NCBI GenBank assembly: GCA_031841125.1
Contig: CM063112.1
Span: 30,344,603 to 30,408,602, forward strand
Length of the DNA: 64,000 bases
Reading direction: 5' to 3'
From: Acanthococcus lagerstroemiae
Taxonomy: Eukaryota > Arthropoda > Insecta > Hemiptera > Eriococcidae
The notes beneath the pieces are model-generated. The model did not search any database and was not told the DNA's origin. It saw only the letters and a program-made list of their open reading frames with translations. Positions within the stretch are counted from its first letter, which is position 1. Every line of letters starts with the position of its first letter. Of the stretch, positions 13,501 to 25,500 are shown piece by piece. The position numbers were made by a program, and so were the translations under genes.

Positions 13501-16500
13501 ATCATGGTTAGGCATTTCATCGCTTTGGTACGGATCAGCACCGAGCTCTCCATTAGCACTTTGATTATCTGCAATGCGGAATACACGATTCGATTACGTC
13601 GAAATACGAGCGAATCTCGGCGCCGAGGGCGTCGCGAAGAATGACGAATTAATACTCACGTGTTTTAAAAAAGTTTCGAAGCTCTTTGAGAACGGTCTTT
13701 TGGACGCGAGGTATCGGGAAACCAGCTCGGCGCTTTCGTAGTCGATGAACGTGTGCATAATATCAGTCTGCATTTTGGAAGAGTTGAACGACTCAGACGC
13801 TTCAAAGGGATTTATCTTACTTAGGAAGAACTGTTTTCGCAGTTCGATCTTCTCGTTTACGATGTTTTTCGTTTCCTGTTTCTTTTCATCGTCTTCCTCT
13901 TCTTCGGTGTCCTCAGATTCTTCTTCTGAACTCTCTGTGAAATGACAACACAATTATCATCGAGTTTGAACTTGGTTGGGGGCGGGGGCATAGTGGAACA
14001 GCGAAGAGTGACACTGATGGACACGAATTGACGGGACTGTCATCTTCATCGTAACACGAAATTAACTAGAAAATAGAAATGGAAAAGGAAGAATTCTATA
14101 GAACGTGCTGGCACTATGGTAAAGGACCTATTCTTGGTGAGATGTAAGCAATTTTAGATATTCGAGTTAATAATATTGGAAAATTAGAGATTCCAGAAAG
14201 AAAACCCCATAAACACTGCGAGCGGTGGTCGGATTGTTCTAGAAAAACCAAAAAAGGGAAAACAAGAATTTTTCAACTTTTTGGCTCACTTCTTAAAGGA
14301 GGTGAACTCTTTGAACTTAACTTTCTGGTTTCACTCCTAAAAGGAGCAGAATTCACTTCAACTTCTTACTACTTCAGCCCTGAAACAACGAGTTCTAGAA
14401 CAGCCTTTCATACAGCCACACAGACGCTGAACATTTTCCTGTTTTCAACGAGTTCGGCGAAAAGAGAAACCACGTTACTCACCCTACTACCCACAAATCT
14501 ACCACCACGCCTTCCATCCATCCCTCTAGAACAGTACAATTAATCCTGTCTGTGTTTGGACAGATTTCATGAGAACTTACAACAGAAGATTTTGACTCCT
14601 GACTGGAACAAAAATTGAAATCAGAATATCAACTGACGGGGTTTCTGAACTATTGGATGCAGTTTGGGAATCAGTGGACCCTGTTTGAAAAGTATAAGCA
14701 CCCTTGAGCTGCGGACCCCCCAGCAGGGCTCCCCCGTCATCACCACCTGTCTGCGTCGCCACACGGACCATGACGAGGAGGTGAGAGGTGAGTAAAGAGG
14801 AAGCGCGTCCGCCTGTGGGGGACCTGAATTCCAGGTGAGTGCTCGGGGAGCGCGGACCTCATTCAGTAGGGAATCCAACGGTAGCCTTTGCAGGACGCGC
14901 GCACCGGAAGAGGCACGGTGAAATGAGGGCTCGGGCCCGGCCCCAAAGCGTCCCTCTGGCCACTGATGCGATACTCGAAAGGGTAGTTTCCGTGGGCGGG
15001 GGTGCGGTGTCATAGGGGCCACTTTGGCATGCGTGCATCGCCATACGTCCCACCACACCACCCTATAGAGGGATGGAAGATTGGTTCAAAAACTTGATGA
15101 GCGACAGGTGAGTTCATTTTGGTTTTCATTTTACACGCGAAAATTTAGACCGTTACATAACAGGGGAGGGGTAAGGACAATATACCAACTGAGGGTTCGA
15201 AAGTCAATGAATCTGTTTTTGTTACCAATTCGATCTTAAATACAAAATCGGGGCACTTGGTAGGAGACGGAAGAGAGGAGAGGGGTTGCGGTTCAGTCAA
15301 ACCTTTTACGAATTGCTACACGAACACATCATTCTTCAGATTTGGGAGTCGCTGGATTCCTTTTTTGACAGTACTTTGGTATAAATATGAAAATGAGGAC
15401 ATCTAAAACGGGGGATTAAAAATTGGAACAGTCAACGATCAAGATACAAACATTATTTAATAAGTTTCGAAGAACGCAGAACCGATTTCCAATTCCTTTG
15501 ATCAGTTTCAACGGGTGAGGTGAATTTGGTGACGACGGGAAAGAGGCGAGGAGTAGGATCAAAAATTTCAAAAACCACAAAATAAATTTCATCAGTAATT
15601 TTATAGGTTTTGAAGGCATATTTTTCAATTCTCGAGATCTATTTTTGCACCCATAAGGTAAAAAGTGAGGGAGGGGGAGGAGATGTACTAACTTCCGAGG
15701 GTAATTTGGTTCGTTTTTGATACTCATTGGATCATAATTTCGAAATTAAGGCACAGGGAAGACGGGGCTCAATATCGAAACAGATGAGGAGTACGGCATG
15801 GGTCATTATTTTGCAGATTTCAAAAAAAGGTTGAACCAATATTTTTCGATCAGTTTCGAAATTGAAAATTAGGCTTAGCTAGTGGGAGCGGGAGTGGGAA
15901 TAAAAAAACTTTAACAGTCCATTTCATACTTATACCATAGATATTATTTCCCAGGTTTTCATACTAACTGAATTTAGTTAGAAAGTTGCGACGTGGGAAG
16001 GAGGGGGTGGTCAAAATTCCATAAATGAAATGCGGCTATAATTTCCCAATTCCGAAAGACCACTGGCTTCATTTCTCTAGTTAATCCAACGGTAATCTGC
16101 ACATAAGACACGTGGGGGAGGGAAGCTGAAAATCAAAATTGTTAAGAAAAACAGTATGGACTTTATTTTCACAGTTTCGAGGACCATCATAAAAGTTAAT
16201 TTCTCATTTTCACTAGAAGTCGAATACTGAGAGTAAAGGGAAAAGGAGAGAAAAAAAGGAAGAAAGAAAAAAAAGATGAATGAGTCCAACGCAACATAAG
16301 AATATTTGCACTTTTAAATAAAGTTTTTAAAAAATGTACCGGGGCAAGTTTTAAGCAGGGAGGAGGGATTCACTCAGAGCATGGGACGGCAAAGATGCAA
16401 ATTTGCCCCTCCCCGGAACAAAAAATTGAGAATACCAGCGGCTAGTTTGTTAAGAATGGTAGGAAGAGGAGAAGGGTTCAATGATTTCACGAATTATAAA

Positions 16501-19500
16501 ATGGATCCAATTTTTTCGAATTTCAAGTAAACTGAATTGGTTTTATACATTAATTTGTTAATTTAAAACGAAAGGATCTTGAGAAAAGAGAAGGCGATTT
16601 GAGACAATCTGGACATGTTTCCAGGGTCCCTCTTGAATAATTTTTTAAATCTATTTCAGGAGCGGATAGGGCTTTGGTAGTGGCCTGGGAAAGAAACGTG
16701 AAAACGGCTCACATTCATAAATTTTTGTGTTAATTATTACTGAATGCCACTGGCCAACCGGCCCTTTTTACCCTTTTGGACGACAGCCCAATGGGCCTTG
16801 GCCCACCATTCCTGTCCGCCCCTGATCTATTTATTTTAAGACAAAAGTTTTTGAAACGACCTGGGAGGCTTAACACCGAGAAGTCTACGAGATCAATATC
16901 GATATAATTTTGCAAGTTTCGAGAACTACTGAAATAATTTTCCCTATGTTGATGGGGGTTGGAAAATGGGAGGAGGGATATGCTGATAGATGTGGAGAGG
17001 GCCAGAGAGGGAACTCGTTGACAACCCAACATGCGTGATTTTTCGAATTTCAAAGCTGAATGAATTCATTTTCCACAAACCCAAATTGAATTCCGTTTTT
17101 CAGACCGCTTTTGCGCGAGACTTCACGATATTATGAAATGGTTGAATATCTTCTCGAAAATGTCCTTAGAACCGCAGCCCGTCTACCGTTGTCAGTTTCA
17201 AGATCCAGGCCGACATTTTTATACTTTCATGAGAGCAGAACTATATCTCTTCAAATAAAAAGCACAAAAGTCTTCACTTCTTCAAATTTGGTCACAGACA
17301 AAATTGTTTCTCTCCAGGAAGCTACACCCATTTGAAACGTTTCGGTTCAATTTTTAGGTGAGCGGTAACATTATTACATGACGTCATCAAGAAGAGCATG
17401 AGACAGATAGTCAATCTGCTATATTTCTGTTTCGTGAATAAGAACCTAAATTCTGGAATACACATCTGCTGTGTTACGATGAGCTGGCAGCACGAAGCTT
17501 AAGAAACCCAGAACAGGATTTCAGGAGGCAGATCAGAAAACCTTGTAAGCCAATTAGAGATCAGAACTAGACTTTGGGAGGATTGTACATAAAGAATCAG
17601 ATCAAATAACCCTGTAAATTGACTGCAAAATGTACGAGCTAATTACGGCGAAAAATGGAAAACCAACGGTCAGGCCCGTAGTCAGCCATCTACGGTAGAG
17701 GGTGCTGAAGGGGCTTAAGGATACACATAGTATATAATGCGAAGATTTCTACGAAGTAGTGGTGTAGCCGGGGTGGGGGAGGGGGCGAATACCCCTAGGG
17801 TTCCTAAAATTGAATGTAAAATATGCAAAAATGAGCAATTTTTCAAAAAATTTTCGCTCGAGCAGTAACTTAACCTTCATTTTTATAAAATCGTCCTCTA
17901 ACATCGGCGATTCTTAAAAAATAACTCAATTATCGACTTTTCTCCCTTTAAAATCTTACTTTGGCCCCCCCCCCCCCGAGAGTCACAAATTAGTTAACCA
18001 AGTTTTTGTTCTAAATTTTAACATGTTTCCGTAAAATTCTCGTCATTCCTTCTTTTTTTCTTGTTCAGCGTAATGATGATTTTTTTAATGGTGGTATCTT
18101 TGCCTAAGGGGGCCCAAGATACCTTCAGAGGGGGCTCAGCCCCAGCTTCCCCCCCCCCTCCCATGGCTACAGGGCTGCCAACGGCAATCTTTCTATCAAC
18201 TCGATGAACACGGTGAAGCTCCCAACATTATCAACCTACCATCTTTCCATCGTTTCTTGTGCTTCTTCTTTTTATTCGGTTTCCCCACTTTCGTAGTAGT
18301 CGAGTTTAATTCATTTAACGAGTCTTGAAACCACTGGCATATGTAGAAATGACGGGCGTACGACAAAGACTCGTCATTGTGACTCTTCACGGCCAGGTAA
18401 TCCAATAACACTCTCTGTAGGAACTGCGTGCGCTCGTCATCGCTTTCTATTTCTAATTGTTCGTACTGTAAAATCAAATCCGTAGTCAAGATATGGTATA
18501 ATGAAAATCCGAAATTACGAAAAAGAAAATTCGAAAACACCGAAAACTCACTTTTACAGGGCAGTCTTCGTCTTTCATTTCTTCGGCCCGAATATCTTTG
18601 ATAATCGTGTCGATGGTCGATAATTTCAAATGTGACGTAACCGAGTCTTTTCGCAACCTCGCAGCCACCACTCCCAGGTAGTCCAGAGAGGCGACTCGCA
18701 GCGACATTTCCACGCCTTTGTTCACAAAATTAGTAACCAAGAGTTTGCCTAGGACGCTCAACATCAGCTCTGAAACGGGCCACTCGGGTTTGTTGACCGT
18801 CGTCAGCAGATCTTGAATGAAATTCTCGAACAGAGGCCGGTAGTCGATTTCTTCGGATTTGCTACTGCACTTAGCCAGAAATACAACCAAAAAATTCGAG
18901 GCGGTCGTTTGAGCTGCTTTGAATTTCCGCGAAACCTCGATGTCGGGATCCCACTGAAACAGACCAACGGCAATCAAAGGCGTTCACGATTTCAACCAAA
19001 AGACATTCTGCTGGAAACCTCAACGGGCAAATAACAGTTCGGAACGGAAGCGTGAGATGGACATTACAGCCGTAGAGACAGCCATCCTCCAGAAGCAAGA
19101 CGAAATCAAACTCCAGCAGAAGGCAACAATACCCGCTAGCATTTGAGCCCAGCGCAAAGCGAACAAGCTGATTTTAGTGCTCGCTGACCAGTCGTTTTCG
19201 CAAATACTAATACGGATTCAATAAACTCAAAAGATACTTGAAAACATACCGACGATTTCTTGGCAGCTGCATTTTTAGGTAACACAACCATGCACTGAAT
19301 CAACTGCATCACTAAAGCGGTCAATATCTGTATGTGTTCTTGGGAGTTCAAACGATACGAACGTAGGCTCTGTTTCGAACTTGGTAGCCTTGCCATGGAC
19401 GCCAAAATATCGTCCAGCAGAAGCTTCCTGTGTTTTTCGTACTTCATGAAGATCTGCAATCAAAATCAGGTATTAATGTCACGCTCAGAGTTTTTCACTG

Positions 19501-22500
19501 TCGAGAACATAACTGTACTTGGATTCCTGATCATGAAAAACTATATAGAGGTACACCACAGCAAAAAAATTACTCACCGAGGTCACAAGCTTCAGAGCGT
19601 TCAGCTGTAGTTCGTTTATGCCTTCGACGAAGAATGGCGCGACGCCCATGGTTGACAAGTGTAAAATGGAGTTATCTGTCAGCGGCTGAATGTTGAGAAG
19701 CTCGGCCAGCAGAGACACAACCTCGACTAACTTCGTATACAACGTGATCAGCGTTTTATCTCGAACCTCTCGTTGGTTAGGACGTTTCTTCCGAGAACTG
19801 GATGCGTCTTTCTTCTGCTTAGTACGGTACACCGGATCGTAAGCAGGATAGATGGTATTGCGTAACTGGTACTTGGCGAACATAATTATCCGATCGATGA
19901 CGTCTTCCAGGTACACTTTTTTGTGCATGTTGGGGGAGGTGAGAATGTGTAAGGCTATTAACGAGGCGTCCACAGCTCGCGTTATACGCTCCATCGCCGT
20001 TTCCAACCACAATTTACGTTGGCATTCGTCGTCCGTCTGTGGCAAAAGAAAAAAAAAACAACTCATTAACTTCAGAGAACACGGGAGTAGTAATATGAAG
20101 TCTAGGTGTGAGGAATGGCCACGGTGACAAGGTCTCTAAAATGATACCTAGGTGCTCGTTAACCATGACTCCACCGTCTATAGATCGTACGCCCACAGCT
20201 CTAGAGTGCGCTGAATACCGATGAAAGCTAATTAGATGAATGACGTTGAGACTTTTAAAAGATCGGTCGAAGAAGTGACAGGAAATGTAAGTTGGTTAAA
20301 GCATTCCGGCAGCGCTTATGTACGCATACTTTTTCACATCAGCACACATTTCATCAAGTTTCCAAAAACATACCTAAAGAGGACAGCACTACCTCTACAT
20401 ATTGCAGTTCATGAACCTAAATGAAGCATAGTTGGAAAAATCAAGAAATCATTTGGCATAGATGAAAAATATACTTTTTGTTTCTTTTAGTTACTACAAA
20501 ATTACGTCGGTCGGCTGAATTAAAATCAGTCAGAAAGTGAAGATTTTCATTTGTTATTGTATCTTGCCTACCAATTTTAATCTTCTTTTCCAAACAGCAA
20601 ATGAAATATTTTGTAGCTGGAAAAATTAAAACGTCTTTGCCCTCTCCCGAAATTAAGTCACTTTGATTTTCCCCAGCAGCACTGTCCACATTCAATTAGT
20701 CACTGAACCTAACAAGATGATGATGCTGAACCGATTTCAAGACACGCACACCTGGAATCCCCCACAGCACCGTCAATTTGCCCTGATGTCAGGTCACTAG
20801 CTCGGGACATCATTGTGAAAATTGAAGGCCCACTACCAATCAATCACGCTGAAACTCACTTCATCTGCGATCGGCGAGACTTTAATGCCGGATCTGATGT
20901 TTTTCTCCAGAATTCCTAAGAGTCGTATTATCCTGTCAGAGGGTATGGATTCCATACAACCCAACGATTTCAATTTGGCAGCCTCACTGCACAGATCCAA
21001 AAGTTGATATTTTTGAATAAGAGTTTCCTCAGGAACTTCATCGTCTGATTCTGAAAGCGAAACACAAGTTAGGAACTGAAAATCGTTTCGGGTTACACAA
21101 CGCAAACAAAACTTTCGTACTCACCGACATCCAATGACAGATCCATATCTTCCACATTTTCAAAAACTTTCTCAATCGACTGATTGAACTTCTGGTACGT
21201 ATTCGTTTCCATCAACTCTTCTACGGATAGTTTCTGTAAAACTGGGACAAACTTACGTTCTACTTTTTTCAGTTTTGGCTTTGGTACATAGTCTTCATCT
21301 GGAAAAGAGCACGGGTATTAATTTTTCAAAAAAGCACCAGGTCGAAACCAAAACACGACTCGATATGACACATACCTTTCACCGGCGTATCGGGAATTCT
21401 GGAATTACGTTTACGTTTTGATATTCGTTCCGAAATTGAGACTTCATAATCACCTGAAACACAGTCGACCAATGAAACCACCAATCCAGGCGCAACTAAT
21501 TCAGCTGCAGACAAGTAAGAATCAAAGTTCTTACCTTTCTTCTGATCCGTGTCTTCTCTTTTGTCGTACCAATTTCTTTTCGTCTCCTTGCTTTCAGGCG
21601 TCATCTCGTTATTAAAATGACCGGATTTCTTATTCGGAGTCGTTTGCGTTACACTTGATATTCCCAGGCTGTTCTTCAGATCCTGAACATAACGGTAATT
21701 AAATGTAAGCAAGATATACGCATGACGTGACATTCAGTTTGACAAATTTCGAACACAATTTACCGTTTCTGTTAAACGATGGAGCTTGATGACCGGTTCC
21801 TTTCGAGGTTCCCTCAACTTGTTAAACAGAATATCCTGTTCCGAATCCAAAATGGGCGTCACATTCTCCGGCAGATCGTATGAACTTTGAGGAGATATAC
21901 CTACATAAGCAAAATTCAAAATATAATAACCTCGTTATGCAATGGCGACTGCATAGAGGCGGTGCCAAAATGAAATTCATGGCGGAGACTCAAGTCCAAG
22001 CATTCAATGTTGTTTAGAAAAGCGACCAAGTCCACAGTACCTGCTCGTTGGCCCAGAAACTCAGGGCTAAGTTCCCTGAAAGGCATCAGGTCTTTTGCAC
22101 TGAACCTCCCTACTTTATCTCCGCTTCAATAACTGTAGTTCAATTCGTTTTTACTAACCGTGTATGGGAGGGACGGAATCGAGTTGCGGAACTGAACTAG
22201 ACAACGGCGGCGTCATAGACAGATCTCCAGAAATGATGGGTATGCTAGAAGACACATCGTTTACTAATAAATTGTCGGTGCCGCAAACGGACGAGCCGAT
22301 CGTGCTCTCCAGCATGTCAGCCGGATACATTTCTTGCGAGTCCATCTGCGAGCCCAAGTGGTTCTGTCCATTCAACTGCAGGTGAGATTCGATCTGCGAC
22401 TGCAGCTGCGGAGGTATCTGTATAGGTTGGTTGGTAGACGGGTCGATAATTGACGGCAACTGCTCCACCATGTTGGAAGGTAATAGTACTGAAGGATTCA

Positions 22501-25500
22501 GATCTGAGACCATCGACTGATCGGACATGTTCAAGTTGATGTCGTCCCCGATCAGGTATTTGTCGACGGCCGGCATCGAAAACATGCCGTTTTGTTGAGT
22601 ATTGTCGGATGTGATGACGGAAGCCCGTGGTATGAATCGGGTAGGAGACTGCGTCGGTGTTGGCGACGGAGTCGGCGTCGGCGTTGGCAGCGATGCCAGC
22701 GACTGCGCCATTCCCATCGAGGCATTTTGAATCACATTTGAATAACCGTAGTTTCCGGACTGGCCAGCGGCTTCGCTGTTGAATTGCGACTTACTGCTGC
22801 CGGCCACCCCTTGGTGAAGGGCGTGCGACGCGTTCGATGATGATGGTATGAAGTTATGTTGCTGGTATGACGAGTTCATCTCGGAGTAGTTGTTTCCCAT
22901 TCGGTTGGCCTGCGTAACTTGCATCGATCTGGAGGCCACTGAGCCCGGGTAGGTGTTGATAGCGTTATTCACATAATCCGTCGTCGTACTGTTGAAACTA
23001 GACGAGATTACGGTAGACGAGGGTACTTTGGGAACGAAATTGCTGGACGTTACTGCACTAGATGACGAGGAAGAAGCGCCCACCGAAATTACACTTTGAT
23101 GGGAGTGCTGTAAGGATTGTAGGTGCTGATTCTGCTGCATCTGCATTTGTTGTTGTTGCTGCTGCAGTTGCTGGCGAGTCTGCGGATGATATTGCTGCAT
23201 TTGTTGGTGCGGAGACTGCATTTGCTGTTGAGGTGATTGCATCTGCTGCTGGGGGGATTGTATGGGTTGCTGCAGCACCGACTGCGGAGAGGGTTGTTGC
23301 AGGTTCTGCTGAGAATGACGGGACTGCTGTTGCGTCTGGGGCTGATCTTGAGTAGTTTTTTGCGACTGATGATGGTGTATCTGCTGGAACGGCTGTTGCA
23401 TCTGCTGAGGTAGACGCGGCTGCTGCGACTGCTGTTGCTGAAAGTTTTGCTGTTGCTTTTGCTGCACCTGCTGCTGCTGCAACAGTTGCTGCTGTTGTTG
23501 GGTTTGACGTTGAGCATGCCATGCGATCCGCTGAGAAGCTGAAATGCAGATAAACGTAAAATTAACAATGGTTTGGTGGAGCGTATGACGCGATGCACAA
23601 TGCATTAGAGTAATGAATTAGAATTAATTTTAAAGACTGAAATTTATGAATGATTGTCAAAAGTCACAGAACCCAAAACGGAGCAAGGGACAGTCGAAGG
23701 TATGGACTGAATTTGATCACATTTCCCGGCTCTTAGAGCGAAAGACTACGAGAACTCCGAGCAGAACTGCACTAGATTTGAACTGGCGAGATGAAGAGTG
23801 GAGCACAATAGTCAAGTACGTGGGATAGTATCATGATCTAGAAGGAAGTAGAAGTAAGCGAGGTCTGGAGCTGTGCTTGAGAGCCAGAAACATTCCAGCT
23901 CCGATGACAAGCAGCAACCTCGCCGCTACCGACTCAGGAGCTGGATAACCATCATTTGAAGCCGGAACCAGAACGAGATCAAAGCAAAATTTTTAATTTT
24001 GAAAGCTACGATGTCGGAGTTACAACCAGTTTCCACCGGCTCGAGACCTTCGCTACTTTTCATTTGCACACTGCAAGACAGCAAGAAACGGACAAACCTG
24101 AACGTCCCAACAGATTTTAACGTGTATTAAAATTGAGGTCTTCACAGGTTATAACGAGCCTGTGCATTATCTCAACTGATCCTAAAGCGTTTCAACATTC
24201 ATAACTAGTGATAATCGAGTCCTAGCAGTGTATTAATGAATTTTAGCGTATTTTGTCTTCTCAGGGTCTCAAAGAGATAACGGGCCATAACAAGTCTGGA
24301 TGGAGTCATAGTTGATTCGCGTGCTAACAGTTTTAACAGGGTCTAAACGAGTTTCAGCCCATCTTAGCCAGGCCTAAAGGGGTTTAACACGTGTTGGCAT
24401 ACTCTAAATGAATTATAACAGGGTCTTCACGAGTCTTAAAGGAAGCTAAGGAGTCGTTAGAACGTCTTAATAGTCTTAATAGGATTTTAGCCTAATCTTG
24501 AAGAGCCACCGGGGAGTTTTATTGCGTTTCAAAATGGTTTTCAAGAATTTCAACTAATCTAGAAGTCTTACCAAATCCTGAAGAATCTGAACTTGTCTTG
24601 GGAAGTCTTAATAGAGTCGTACAAATCTTACTAGTCTTAATGTATTGTCTTGAGGAGTCTTCACGATTTACATATTCCTGCCGGGTCTTAAACTGTTGCG
24701 AGCACAAAGAGTTTCTGTTTTTCCAATAAGTTCGAGTGAAAAAGCTAAGGAAGTAATTTGAACTCCTATAGTTCCCTCGCTTCAAGCCCATTTGTTTCTA
24801 TTCAACGCAAACGAACGGATCAATTTATTCAACCAGCTTCAGGATGAGCCAATCGATACTTTCAAAGATGCTTTTTTCAACGCATAGAAAAGAGGACCGT
24901 GCAGCAATCCAACAATCTATTTCAATTTTGCCCGACAACAGAGAATGAGAGGGATGAGAAAGCTGGTAAAACCATAACGTCATTTTAGTAACATAAGTGG
25001 ATGCAAATGAACTCTGAGGATACGTCTCATCAGCTAACTCAATCTAGTAACCTGTGGTCCAAGTTGTACCGTCAGAATTTTACACGTCTTTATAGCACTA
25101 CCTCAGCTTTTACAAATTACTGCAACATACTAATACTATAAATGAAATATACCTGATATATTTTTAAATACAGCAGGATTTCTTTGTACAATTGCTTTGA
25201 GTAATTCTGGTTGATATTGGCGATCGATGAGTTGGTCTGTGCTGGCATAGTGATCCTTGAGTTCTCTGGAAAAATAGAAATACGATTATAAAACATATTT
25301 TGATAGGTCTGATTATTCAGTGCAAACGACAGTTGAAGGAACATGAGTCGAACACAAGATCAACTACCAATACGATTAGAATGTGATTTGTTTCAAATGA
25401 AGTAAATTTTCATTCAACACCAACTACACTCGGGTGTCGATGCAATTTCACAACAATTCACAGACTCCTGGAATAAATTCAACATTCAATATCTGAATTC

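Larger units (their letters stand above)
13935..18239. other. Nipped-B intron 13 (4.3 kb)
   Basis: Non-coding. Contains a GC-rich segment with the longest copy of a dispersed retroposon-like family (14600-15062), a long tract of degenerate purine-rich repeats (15100-17100) and a hAT-like relic (17757-18179). Confidence 0.7.

Noticed and set aside
14621..15061. 146-residue GC-rich minus-strand open frame
   Set aside because: No recognisable domain, and part of it is a dispersed repeat whose other copies have broken frames.
23058..23598. Ala-rich and Ser/Asn-rich minus-strand frames and a plus-strand Ala/Val-rich frame
   Set aside because: Out-of-frame readings of the CAG/CAA-rich exon; the Gln frame alone connects in phase to both neighbouring exons.
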